A stretch of 64,000 nt of DNA from Rahnella woolbedingensis (GTDB taxonomy: Bacteria; Pseudomonadota; Gammaproteobacteria; Enterobacterales; Enterobacteriaceae). A program made the position numbers and the translations under genes. This document shows, in pieces, positions 42,612-51,120 of the stretch (positions are counted from its first letter, which is position 1; each line of letters starts with the position of its first letter). The notes under the pieces were generated by a model that did no database searches, was not told the DNA's origin, and saw only the letters and a list, made by a program, of their open reading frames with translations. The stretch spans positions 1 through 64,000 of the forward strand of contig NZ_RAHH01000011.1 of assembly GCF_003602095.1 (NCBI RefSeq), given 5' to 3'.

Positions 42612-42817
42612 ATGTCACAAATCCGATTGTCAGAAATAATATATTGCAAAGTTCAGGGTTATTTCGGACTAGATAAATGGCATGTTAGGAAAATAGTAGG
42701 TCATACCTTAAGGTTTTTGAGGATTTGGTTTTTTGCAACACTATGAAAAATTGGCATTCAGAGCCTTTTGTGACTGAAATGGAAACGCACATTTATCTGT
42801 CAGGTGGAAGATCATGA
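42612..42817 (+). pseudogene. DUF3289-like remnant, copy 3, with internal deletion
   Basis: Begins MSQIRL, the same six residues as the intact family start. It jumps at once to the C-terminal region CKVQGYFGLDKWHV ... LRFLRIWFF. The frame then shifts, with the remainder of the family C-terminus readable in another frame up to an ATGA overlap with the next DUF943 gene. About 600 bases of the middle are missing. The short direct start-to-end junction suggests a deletion between copies. Confidence 0.78.
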
Positions 42818-43260
42818 AAAAAAAGACAGTCATCATTACATGCGCTGCTCTGAGTGTTTTAATACCATCATATTTTTTATTTTTTAGAAAAGCAGAAATT
42901 ATTTTTGTACAACATATTGACGGGGTTACTGACATAGTAGTCAAAAAATTCCCAGTGACACAAAGAGGGAGAGTATCGTGGTGGGAAGATAACCAGGATA
43001 TGCTTAAATATAAATATGGAATACCTGAGCGTGATAAAAATGGTGTTTACTATATTGCTATTTCAGATGTAAGTGATGGATTTAAAAAAGCCTCTGAGGA
43101 AAATTTTTCGGTATGGTATTCGCTTTCCAGAAGCGATCTGTTATGTTTCGATCAGATAAAATCAGAAAATAGATGTATAGAAAAAAATGTGCTTATGGAA
43201 ATAATGAGTACAAAGGTGGGTGAAATGAGTTATATGTTCGATGGCGAATATATTAATTAA
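42814..43260 (+). CDS. DUF943-like membrane protein, copy c
   Basis: A 148-residue member with membrane segment VIITCAALSVLIPSYFLFF. Conserved parts are IIFVQHIDG, then KKFPVTQRGRVSWWEDNQDM, KYGIPERDKNGVYYIAISDVSDGFKK and LLCFDQIKSENRCIEKN. It overlaps the end of the DUF3289 remnant by an ATGA, so the original coupled pair is still recognisable although the partner is dead. It is more like copy d than copies a or b in its first 45 residues. Confidence 0.82.
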   Translation: MKKKTVIITCAALSVLIPSYFLFFRKAEIIFVQHIDGVTDIVVKKFPVTQRGRVSWWEDNQDMLKYKYGIPERDKNGVYYIAISDVSDGFKKASEENFSVWYSLSRSDLLCFDQIKSENRCIEKNVLMEIMSTKVGEMSYMFDGEYIN

Positions 43261-43344
43261 TTTTCATTCATAAAAATCCATTCTGTGGCAATGATCTTCA
43301 TAAACCCAACACGCTATCTAAAAGGGTGAGGGTTATTTAAAACC

Positions 43345-43468
43345 GCTTTTACCCTTTTTGACTCGTCCCGGCTCAGTAGTTGCAGTGTTGAGGAGTGGTA
43401 ATCGTCTTTCGGTGCGAGAGTCGGACTGATAGCACTGGGGTTGGCCATGAAATGACGGATGGCTAATT
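43345..43468 (-). pseudogene. Decayed copy of the 3' end of bcsZ inside the array
   Basis: Aligns with 45559-45682, the last 40 codons of bcsZ, with many substitutions and small gaps. Shared runs include GAGGAGTGGTAATCGTCTTTC against the same bases with one change, and GTTGGCCAT and ACGGATGGCTAA. It no longer encodes a usable peptide. The real bcsZ lies 2.2 kb to the right with the array's last gene next to it, so this is the fossil right edge of an earlier array copy. Confidence 0.82.
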
Positions 43469-43480
43469 CTTGATTTTGCC

Positions 43481-44121
43481 AACCAGATCAATAATTATTT
43501 AAACAATAATACTAATGTAATGTTCACCATAAAGTTGCGCGATACATTATCCGCATGAATTTATGGTGTTTTAACATAAGCGAATTTTATCTATTCTCTT
43601 ATGAATGGAGTAGTTTGAAATTACATAAAAGGAATTTATATGTCACAAATCAGACTGCCTGCCAGAATATATACAACCCCCGCAGGGGCGAGGTCCTCAG
43701 ACGATTTGCAGTACGGTGATATGACGGAGCAACAACTCAGGTCTGTGTACCATCTGGATGATGTTTCAGCAAGAGTAAATCCTTACACCCTGACTAAAAT
43801 TGAAGAGATAAAAGCCTCTCCTTTTTCGGATTATAATTTCCCCGACCGGCCCTCTTCTTTACTCATCGATTACTTTCCAAAAAAGACGTCACGTCTTCTT
43901 CAACCTTACCCGGAAACAAAAAGTACGCTTTCAGTGAAACAATGCAGCGATATTCTTTTTGATGAAATGAGGGAACTGTCTAAGCCTTTCGCGTTATATG
44001 GTGTTTATAGCGGACTGATCGTGAAGATGATCAACCATATGCAAAAGAACAGCGGGTTGCCGTTCAGCGATTACCTTTTGAATAAGGCACTTGAGGATCA
44101 GATCAGACATGATTTTTCTGG
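43481..44121 (+). repeat. Long direct repeat, copy 2 (leader plus DUF3289 5' part)
   Basis: Partner of 40586-41226 at an offset of 2895. It begins 12 bases after the bcsZ fossil ends. The junction reads TTTTGCCAACCAG here against GTTTGCAAACCAG at copy 1, so some bases at the boundary are shared. Confidence 0.9.
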
Positions 44122-44539
44122 GGGAAGTACCTTAAAAATAATAAAAGGAATTTTGATTGATAATATAGATTGGAAGGGAAAGGTATTTGATGAAACATCT
44201 CGAGGTTTATTAACTCTTGGAGTAAACCGTGGGGTTGTTCCAAAATTTGACCGATTTAAAGATAAAATTAATGGAATGGGGATTACAGTTCATGACACCT
44301 ATGCCACTTAGATAACGTTAAAATCACTTTTAATTACTAACAGCGGATTCAACGCGTGTATTAATTATAAGTCTCAGGATCATTTCGGTTTGGATAAAGA
44401 TGACATCTCAAAGGGGAAATTTAACGCTCTGAGATTTTTCAGAATTTGGTTTGTTTTGCAACACTATGAAAAATTGGCATTCAGACCTTTTGTGACTGAA
44501 ATGGAAACGGATATTCATCTGTCAGGTGGAAAACCATGA
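43640..44539 (+). pseudogene. DUF3289-like gene, copy 2, broken by a nonsense codon
   Basis: Exactly 300 codons including the stop. The first 160 are nearly identical to copy 1. The C-terminal half diverges (DETSRGLLTLGVNRGVVPKF) but returns to the family core FDRFKDKINGMGITVHDTYAT. Here TAG at 44309 replaces the CAG (Gln) of copy 1, a single C-to-T change. The frame continues unbroken behind it (HFGLDKDDI, LRFFRIWFVLQHYEKLAF) to a natural stop that overlaps the next DUF943 start (ATGA). The truncated product would be 223 residues. Confidence 0.82.
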
Positions 44540-44979
44540 GAAAGATAATAGTGATAGTCACTGTTCTATGCATTTCCGTATCAGCTTATTTACTGTTACT
44601 TAGAAAAACAGAAATCATTTTCGTACACCATGTCAAAGGGGATACAGACATAGTCGTCAGAAACTTCCCTCTGACTCAGGTAGGTAAAATAATTTGGTGG
44701 GAAACTAATAAGGATAGCCCTCTTATAAGGAATAAGATGTCTGATGTTGATGAATATGGCAACTATTTTGTTGGAATAGAAGATGTTGGAGTGGGGTTTA
44801 TTAAAGTGTCAGAGGTAAGTTTTACATCATGGTATTCTTTTTCAAGAAATGATCTTATTTGTTTCGATGAAATAAAATCAGAAAATAGGTGCATAGAAAA
44901 AAATAATTTAATGACGATCCATAATGGACGAGATAATAAAACAGTCTATTATATTGACGGGAATACAATAAAAAAATGA
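44536..44979 (+). CDS. DUF943-like membrane protein, copy d
   Basis: A 147-residue member with membrane segment IVIVTVLCISVSAYLLLL. It keeps EIIFVHHVKGDTDIVVRNFP, then LTQVGKIIWWE, GVGFIKVSE and LICFDEIKSENRCIEKN. It is coupled to the nonsense-broken DUF3289 copy 2 by an ATGA overlap and to copy e by another. The KYGIP motif is altered (RNKMSDVDEYGNY). Confidence 0.82.
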   Translation: MRKIIVIVTVLCISVSAYLLLLRKTEIIFVHHVKGDTDIVVRNFPLTQVGKIIWWETNKDSPLIRNKMSDVDEYGNYFVGIEDVGVGFIKVSEVSFTSWYSFSRNDLICFDEIKSENRCIEKNNLMTIHNGRDNKTVYYIDGNTIKK

Positions 44980-45485
44980 TAAGAATGTCTGCACGCTTTT
45001 TCATTAAATGGACTGGTGAGTTGCTGAGGAGTAAAAAAAACATCACAGTGTATATTCTATTGGCTGCACTTTTTTTATTTCGACTTATAACCAGAAGCCC
45101 TGAAATTATTTATGTCGATCAAGATGTAGGAACAATGGTTATTGTGGTCAAACAACCTCCTTTGACCCAGGAAGGTAAAATAACCTGGTGGGAAGTTCAC
45201 GAAGGTGCTATTAAAAACAAATATGGTTCACCGAAGCCTGATGAAAATGGAGTTTATTACGTCTCTGTAATAGATGGCGGAAATGGATTTAAGAAAACAT
45301 CTCAAGATAATTCAAATTGGTTTTCTTTTTATAACAGAAAGCTTTATTGTTTTGATGAAGTTAAATCAGAGGAAAGATGCCTTGAAAATGATGAGGTAAT
45401 GACAGTCATCCATGATGAAAATAATAAAATTTCTTATTTGATAGATGACTCACAAATAGTGAAGCAGCCACAAAATGAATATTAA
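44976..45485 (+). CDS. DUF943-like membrane protein, copy e
   Basis: A 169-residue member, longer at the N-terminus (SARFFIKWTGELLRSKKN) before the membrane segment ITVYILLAALFLFRLI. Conserved parts are EIIYVDQDVG, PPLTQEGKITWWEVHEGAI, KYGSPKPDENGVYYVSVIDGGNGFKK and LYCFDEVKSEERCLEN. The ATG at 44976 overlaps the copy d stop; an ATG at 44985 is also possible. It is the last gene of the array and convergent with bcsZ, 72 bases away. Confidence 0.82.
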   Translation: MIRMSARFFIKWTGELLRSKKNITVYILLAALFLFRLITRSPEIIYVDQDVGTMVIVVKQPPLTQEGKITWWEVHEGAIKNKYGSPKPDENGVYYVSVIDGGNGFKKTSQDNSNWFSFYNRKLYCFDEVKSEERCLENDEVMTVIHDENNKISYLIDDSQIVKQPQNEY

Positions 45486-45557
45486 AATACATTTTGTGGC
45501 GATGTCTTCATTACCCCAATACGTTATAAAAATGGTGAGGTTTTTTTCAAACGGTAT

Positions 45558-46571
45558 TTACCCTTTATGACTCGCCCACCAGCTCAGCAGTTGCAGCGTT
45601 GAGGAGTAGTAATCGTCTTTCGGGGCCAGGTTCGGGCTGATGGCTCCGGCGTTGGCCATAGTGAAATCACGGATGGCTAAAAGACCCGGCGACATGTTGT
45701 AGCTGGCTTTAGTGCCGGTCATAACGTCAATCCAGGCGGGCGTAGTGTTACGTGGCGATTTCTGCCACCACAGGATAAACGGTGCCAGCTGCGGGCTGCC
45801 AGGATGCGCCCAGCCGAGATACAGCGGGATACGCACGGCATCGTAACTGAAACGCGTCGGCCAGCGACTTGCCGGTTTCATGGTGCCATCAGCCTGCATA
45901 TCCACCCAGTCGGTCGGCAGGCGGAATTCACCAAACGCCATTTTACTGAGCATCGCGGTGCCGCTTTCATCCAGATCCTTCCAGACTTTTAAATGACTGT
46001 GCGCGTAAAACGCCTGCCACGCAGGGAAGATGAAATAGGACGGATTGACGGTCACGTTGCTGGTCTGATTAAAACCCTTCACGCCCGGCAGCATCACTTT
46101 ATAGCCGGCATAATCAATCACATTGTATTTGATCAGCGCCGCCTGCAATTTTTCGGAAGCTTTGGTGTAACGGCTGTCGTTCCACTTATCGCCCGCCAGC
46201 AGCAGCGCCCAGGCCATCAGCGTATCGCCATCGGAGGCATTGTTGGTGTCCGCCACATGCGGGGTGCTGTTCGGGTCATAGCGCCAGGAATACAAACCGA
46301 TATCTTTGCGGTAAAGCGCGGTATTCGCCCACTGCCAGAGTTTGTCGAATGTTGCCTGATCGTCATTGAAGACCGCCAGCAGCATGCTGAATCCCTGGCC
46401 TTCTGTGTGACTGACGTTTTTATTGGCGGTATCAATGATGCGCCCGTCTGGCATCAGAAAGCGGCTTTTGTACGCTGACCAGCCAGAGTCCTGAGCCATT
46501 ACGGCAGAGCTGAAAAAAGCGAAAACAAGGCCGAGCCACAGCACCAGACTGTAGCGCCGAAATAACGACAT
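45558..46571 (-). CDS. bcsZ: Periplasmic endo-beta-1,4-glucanase BcsZ (GH8)
   Basis: A 337-residue glycoside hydrolase family 8 cellulase needed for proper cellulose secretion. The signal peptide is residues 1-26, cut after VMA. The catalytic acid is the Glu of SHTEGQGFSMLLAV, and the second acidic residue is in NNASDGDTLMAWALLLAG. RWPTRFSYDAVRIPLYLGWA matches the family's substrate cleft. It is the last gene of the leftward bcs operon. Its 3' end is the source of a decayed copy at 43345-43468. Confidence 0.95.
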   Translation of the reverse strand: MSLFRRYSLVLWLGLVFAFFSSAVMAQDSGWSAYKSRFLMPDGRIIDTANKNVSHTEGQGFSMLLAVFNDDQATFDKLWQWANTALYRKDIGLYSWRYDPNSTPHVADTNNASDGDTLMAWALLLAGDKWNDSRYTKASEKLQAALIKYNVIDYAGYKVMLPGVKGFNQTSNVTVNPSYFIFPAWQAFYAHSHLKVWKDLDESGTAMLSKMAFGEFRLPTDWVDMQADGTMKPASRWPTRFSYDAVRIPLYLGWAHPGSPQLAPFILWWQKSPRNTTPAWIDVMTGTKASYNMSPGLLAIRDFTMANAGAISPNLAPKDDYYSSTLQLLSWWASHKG

Positions 46572-46580
46572 AGTGATTCC

Positions 46581-47060
46581 TTACAAACCATTTTGATAAC
46601 GGAAAACGAACGCGCCTTCCGGTGTGCTTTCCTGCCAGCGCAGCGGAACATACGGCTGTCCGCCCTGTGATAACAACCACTGTGCATACAGACCTTCGAA
46701 CAGGGAAATCAGCGCAATGCGCCAGAGCTCATCATCCTGCCCCTGCGGTGACACCGGCCAGGCTATGTGCACCAGCGCCAGCTGTTGCTGAGTGGCTTCC
46801 AGTTTCACCACACCCCAGTCGAAGCGGCTGAGGATGTGATTGATATTGTCTTCCAGCTCCCCCAGTGTCGCAGAGGCAGGAAGCTGATGCTGACGCGCCA
46901 GATTATTGCCCATCAGCGTGAGGAAACGACGACCATCTTCGTCGTCGGCGGAGGCCAGAATACCTGAAAATAGCACCTGCACCAGGCTTTGCCAGCCCGG
47001 AGTGGTATGACGCTGGCGATAATATTCCTGCGCGACCTGAGTATAGTTTTGTTCTTGCAT
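46581..47060 (-). CDS. bcsD: Cellulose synthase subunit BcsD
   Basis: A 159-residue periplasmic protein that in Komagataeibacter forms an octameric barrel through which glucan chains pass and align. The sequence fits the family: YYRQRHTTPGWQSLVQVLFSG, then MGNNLARQHQLPASATLGELEDNIN and FDWGVVKLEATQQQLALVHIAWP. It has no signal peptide, as is normal. It lies between bcsC and bcsZ with gaps of 18 and nine bases. Its presence marks a type I-like bcs operon, unlike E. coli K-12, which lacks bcsD. Confidence 0.9.
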   Translation of the reverse strand: MQEQNYTQVAQEYYRQRHTTPGWQSLVQVLFSGILASADDEDGRRFLTLMGNNLARQHQLPASATLGELEDNINHILSRFDWGVVKLEATQQQLALVHIAWPVSPQGQDDELWRIALISLFEGLYAQWLLSQGGQPYVPLRWQESTPEGAFVFRYQNGL

Positions 47061-47078
47061 GGTTTTATTTCACCGCGA

Positions 47079-50000
47079 TTAATTTTGACCCATCAGGTAA
47101 CGGAAGTAGACCTGTGCTGTACTTTCGTTGTAATCGCCGAAAGTATCGTAGCCAACCTTGCCGCCAATCTGCATGTTTTTATTCAGATGATAATTACCGC
47201 CCACGCCTGCGTTCCAGCCGATGCCGTTCTGCGTTTTCCCGCCGTAATAGGCTTCAGTGCCGTAACCTTCTGCCACCAGGTCTTCCAGCTGTTTCTGCAG
47301 GTCCGGGTTATTCGGGAAGTAGGCGCTCTTATCCTGAGAATAAGACTGATAACCCACCGCGCCGGACAGTTTCAGATCCCAGTCGTCATATTTCTGGGTG
47401 TATTCCACCGGGAAGGAGACGCTGACATAGTTTTGCGGGCTGAAGTAACCACCCTGACCATAGGTGTAGTAGCTGAGGTTTTTGTCGAAGTTCATATAGC
47501 CGACGTTGATACCAGTTTTCAGCTCGCGATCGTCATAACGGTAAGGGCGGACATACAGACCGGCATTGGCGTTCACCGACTGGTTGCTCTTCACGTTATT
47601 ACCCAGATAACTGTAGTAACCCCCTTCGGCATAGAAACCGGCGTCGCCATCGTCGTAGGACAGATTGATACTGCCGCCGTTTTTGGTGACCTGGCCCCAT
47701 TCCTTGCCGCTGTAATTATCTTTGGTCCCGACGTAAGACAAAATACTGTCGGTGACGGCGCGACGTTCAGCGGTCACGCGCAGGGTGGTGAAGTCCGTGA
47801 GTTTTGGTGCCCACTGCACGCCACCGACCAGCGAGTTCAGATCCTGCCCGAGCGGTGTACTGCCGATATCAGCTTTATAGCTCTCGCCGGTCAGCGCGGC
47901 GTTCACTTCCACGCCGGTCGCGCTCTGATTTCCAGCGGATGGCGCAGAATAGGTTGTCGGATCGGTGCCGGTAATGGTGTTGTACGCCACGCACTGATCG
48001 GACGTTGCGTTGGCTGACGTACAGTTGGTGCTGGAGTTAGCTGCGGCTGCCGCCTGCAATTTGGCAAAGGTGCTGTAGTTGGCGATATCCAGACCGGCTG
48101 CTGCTGCGGCGGCGGCCACATCTTTTTGCGCCGACTGCGCTGCAGCCAGTGCACCCTGTCCGAAGCGGGAATTGCCGGTGCCTGAAGGGCTGCCTGCGCT
48201 GAGGGAAACCGGCGTGACGCCGATGCTCAGACGTGACGTATCAAACGGCACGAAGGCAAAAGTCATCGGTGCTTTGGCTTCGGTCAGCTGGCTCAGACCG
48301 CTTTCGCCGTCACGGCCACGAATCGACATATTGCCCTGCGCCCAGGTAGCCGTTTTGCCCTGCAAATCGTCGAGCATCTCGTCGATCTGTTTTTCAGTCG
48401 CATTACGTTGCGCCACGGCTGTGGGTTGTGCGGTAGCCGCCGGAATATTGCCCGGCGTGGAAGCCTGATCAGACACCTGCCACGGCAACACGGTACCGTA
48501 AGAGGACTGTGTCGCCGGACGTGAAGCCGAAGTCCGCGTCGAGCGGTTGATGAACGGGTTGTCGCTTATCTGCAATCCGGCGACCTGCGCTGAACTGTCT
48601 GCGCCTTCGAGCCCGATCATCTTGCCCTTCGCGGAGCGCAACAGCGCCAGCGCCTGCTGGTGATCGCCCTGCGCTTCGGCGACGCGTGCTTCTAACAGCA
48701 GACGGTCTGGTGTCCGTGGCCCGGTCAGGCCTTCCATCAGGGTTTTCGCCCGCTGGTTATCGCCTTCGCCCAGCGCCACGTTAATCGCCCCCACGCGGGC
48801 ATCCTGCGTCGGCGTATCGTTGCTCATCAGGTAGTTATAAACCTGACCCGCCTGTTTATTGAGTTTTCCGGACTGATATAAACGCGCCATCGCCAGCATC
48901 AGATCACGGTTTTGCGGATCTGCCTGCAATGCGACGACCAGTTTGTCGTAAGCCGCAGCGTACTGACCCTGCTCACGCAGCTGATCAGCCTGAGTAATCA
49001 CGAAACCGTTACGCAGATTTGCCAGCGCCGTTGGTGAAGTACCGGACTGAATCTGCGGATTTTGCAGGAAGGCTTGCGCCTCATTGCTCAGACCCGCCTG
49101 ATTGAGCACGGTAACCTGATCGGCATAATCACCGGCATTGCCTTTAACACCCTGACGCATATTCTGCCGAACCAGCTGCACCGCCAGAGGAAGCTGACCG
49201 GACGCCGCGAGGTTTTTTGCCAGTGCACCGACGTCCGCCGGTGCGGTGGGTGGATTTTGTGCCAGTGCGCGCAGCGTATTCGACGCCGCGGCGGTATTGC
49301 CCTGCTGGAGATAGCTTTCGGCATCGGCCATTTGTGCATTGAAGTTGGCGCGCTGCGCCAGTTCACGCATCCCCTGATTCTGACTGTTGCGCGGAATGCG
49401 CGAGAGCAGGGCGTTGGCGGTGGACCAGTTTTTGGTTTCGGAAGCAAAAAGCGCTGCTGCGTACAAATCGGCGGAAGACGCTCCCGGACGCGAAGACGGC
49501 GCCATGATCGACTGCGCCTGCGCGGTTTGTCCCTGCGATTGCAGGATGCGCGCCATATCCAGTTTCACCCAGACGTTCGACGGCTGGCGTTCCTGTGCCT
49601 GTTGCAGAATATTAAGTGCGCGCTGCGGATCGTTGTTCGCCACTGCCTGTGCGGCCTGACGGCGCATCGGCTCGATAACATCGGCCACGGTCGGCGGGTT
49701 CATTTTCGCCTGCAATCCGGCTGGCAGAGTTTTCAGCACCTGATTAGCTTCGGCAGTTTTATTTTGCTGACGGAGCACGTAATACAAGCCGGCACGGGCA
49801 TCAGCATTATCGCCCAGCGCACTGTATTGCTGCTCCGCGCCGGGCAGATCGCCTTTGCGGCGCAGAATATCCGCACGCAGCAAGCTGGCAGACTGACCTT
49901 TCTCGCCACCGACCTGGGTCAGAGGAGTGACAGCGGCCAGCGCCGCGTCGTAACTGCCGGAACCGGCGGCTTCTTTGGCTTTGGCTAACTGCGCGTAAAA

Positions 50001-51041
50001 CGCCGAATCCTGCGCCTGATTGCTCAACTGCGCGCTGTTCGGACCACCCTGTGCGGCGGCTTTGCTCAGATATTGCGACGCCTGTTCAAAGTTGCCGCTG
50101 CGCTGGGCGATATAACCCAGACCGGCCAGAGCATCGGCATCGTTCGGGTTATCGGCCAGCACTGTTTCAAATTTGGCTTTTGCGCTGGTGACGTCGCCGC
50201 TGTTCAGGGCAGTAAAGCCCTGACCTTTCGCCGCGCCGCCAATGTTTTTCTGGAAATAGGCCATCACGCTGGTGTCATTAGGATGACGCGCCTGATAACC
50301 CTGATACAAATCACGGTCGCCTTCCTGCGGCGCCATCCACAACAGAGCCTGACGCAAAGAGCGGTCAGCCTCAGTGCTGGAACCGGCCATGGTGCTCAGC
50401 AACTTAATGCCATCGCGACGGGTCGATTCCTGATAAGTCAGCACTTTACCCAGTCCGAGACGCGCCTGCGTGTCATCCGGACGTGCGGCGACGCGCTGTT
50501 GTAATCCGGCAATCGCCTGTGGCTGGAGCGATTTATCACCCGCCATCGTCAGATAATATTCGGTCGCCAGACTGTCGAGCGGCTGGTTGCCGTTAAAAAT
50601 AGTGCGATAGGCCGAAAGCGCACCACTGACGTTCCCTTGTGCCGCCATCTGACGGGCAGAAGCCAACTGAGCCGGTGGAATGGACTGCATCGCTTTGGCG
50701 CTGTTGAGGGACGCCAGACGCGGATCGTCCGGTGATACGCTGACCAGCTTTTCGCGCCACTGATTAGCCGCCGCTTTATCGCCACTTTGCATGGAATACA
50801 GCGACATCAGGTACATCGCCTGCGCATTGTTCGGCTCAACCAGCAGCACTTTCTGCAGGGCGTCTTTAGCCAGATCGTCATGCGCGCGTTCGTGCCAGTA
50901 AGCGGCCTGATCAAACAGGGCTTTCATGGCCGGATTGGAGGTGTCCGCTGCAAACGTAGCGGCGCTAAAACTTGCGACTCCGGCGATCCCTACCAGATAA
51001 ATAGCCCTGATCACCGCCAGGGACAGTTTATGTTTTTTCAT
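47079..51041 (-). CDS. bcsC: Cellulose synthase outer-membrane subunit BcsC
   Basis: A 1320-residue outer-membrane export protein. The signal peptide is residues 1-30 (cut after TFAA). A long periplasmic superhelix of tetratricopeptide repeats follows to about residue 830 (for example NDADALAGLGYIAQRSGNFEQASQYLSKA). The C-terminal 350 residues form the beta-barrel pore, ending QVYFRYLMGQN. I chose the ATG at 51041, with GGAG before it, because the signal peptide starts there. An Ala, Asn and Ser-rich stretch with two cysteines (about 47945-48150) interrupts the region before the barrel and looks inserted. Confidence 0.94.
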   Translation of the reverse strand: MKKHKLSLAVIRAIYLVGIAGVASFSAATFAADTSNPAMKALFDQAAYWHERAHDDLAKDALQKVLLVEPNNAQAMYLMSLYSMQSGDKAAANQWREKLVSVSPDDPRLASLNSAKAMQSIPPAQLASARQMAAQGNVSGALSAYRTIFNGNQPLDSLATEYYLTMAGDKSLQPQAIAGLQQRVAARPDDTQARLGLGKVLTYQESTRRDGIKLLSTMAGSSTEADRSLRQALLWMAPQEGDRDLYQGYQARHPNDTSVMAYFQKNIGGAAKGQGFTALNSGDVTSAKAKFETVLADNPNDADALAGLGYIAQRSGNFEQASQYLSKAAAQGGPNSAQLSNQAQDSAFYAQLAKAKEAAGSGSYDAALAAVTPLTQVGGEKGQSASLLRADILRRKGDLPGAEQQYSALGDNADARAGLYYVLRQQNKTAEANQVLKTLPAGLQAKMNPPTVADVIEPMRRQAAQAVANNDPQRALNILQQAQERQPSNVWVKLDMARILQSQGQTAQAQSIMAPSSRPGASSADLYAAALFASETKNWSTANALLSRIPRNSQNQGMRELAQRANFNAQMADAESYLQQGNTAAASNTLRALAQNPPTAPADVGALAKNLAASGQLPLAVQLVRQNMRQGVKGNAGDYADQVTVLNQAGLSNEAQAFLQNPQIQSGTSPTALANLRNGFVITQADQLREQGQYAAAYDKLVVALQADPQNRDLMLAMARLYQSGKLNKQAGQVYNYLMSNDTPTQDARVGAINVALGEGDNQRAKTLMEGLTGPRTPDRLLLEARVAEAQGDHQQALALLRSAKGKMIGLEGADSSAQVAGLQISDNPFINRSTRTSASRPATQSSYGTVLPWQVSDQASTPGNIPAATAQPTAVAQRNATEKQIDEMLDDLQGKTATWAQGNMSIRGRDGESGLSQLTEAKAPMTFAFVPFDTSRLSIGVTPVSLSAGSPSGTGNSRFGQGALAAAQSAQKDVAAAAAAAGLDIANYSTFAKLQAAAAANSSTNCTSANATSDQCVAYNTITGTDPTTYSAPSAGNQSATGVEVNAALTGESYKADIGSTPLGQDLNSLVGGVQWAPKLTDFTTLRVTAERRAVTDSILSYVGTKDNYSGKEWGQVTKNGGSINLSYDDGDAGFYAEGGYYSYLGNNVKSNQSVNANAGLYVRPYRYDDRELKTGINVGYMNFDKNLSYYTYGQGGYFSPQNYVSVSFPVEYTQKYDDWDLKLSGAVGYQSYSQDKSAYFPNNPDLQKQLEDLVAEGYGTEAYYGGKTQNGIGWNAGVGGNYHLNKNMQIGGKVGYDTFGDYNESTAQVYFRYLMGQN

Positions 51042-51120
51042 TTTCCAGCTCCGGTAATCGCCAGAGGGTCGCCTGAAATACAGGCGACTTTCATTGTTTT
51101 TGTTATACAGCCTATGCTTT

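Noticed and set aside
46989-48017. 342-codon rightward ORF opposite the BcsC barrel
   Set aside because: Antisense shadow with periodic hydrophobic residues that mirror the beta strands.
49062-49988. 308-codon rightward ORF opposite bcsC
   Set aside because: Antisense shadow of the repeat region of bcsC.
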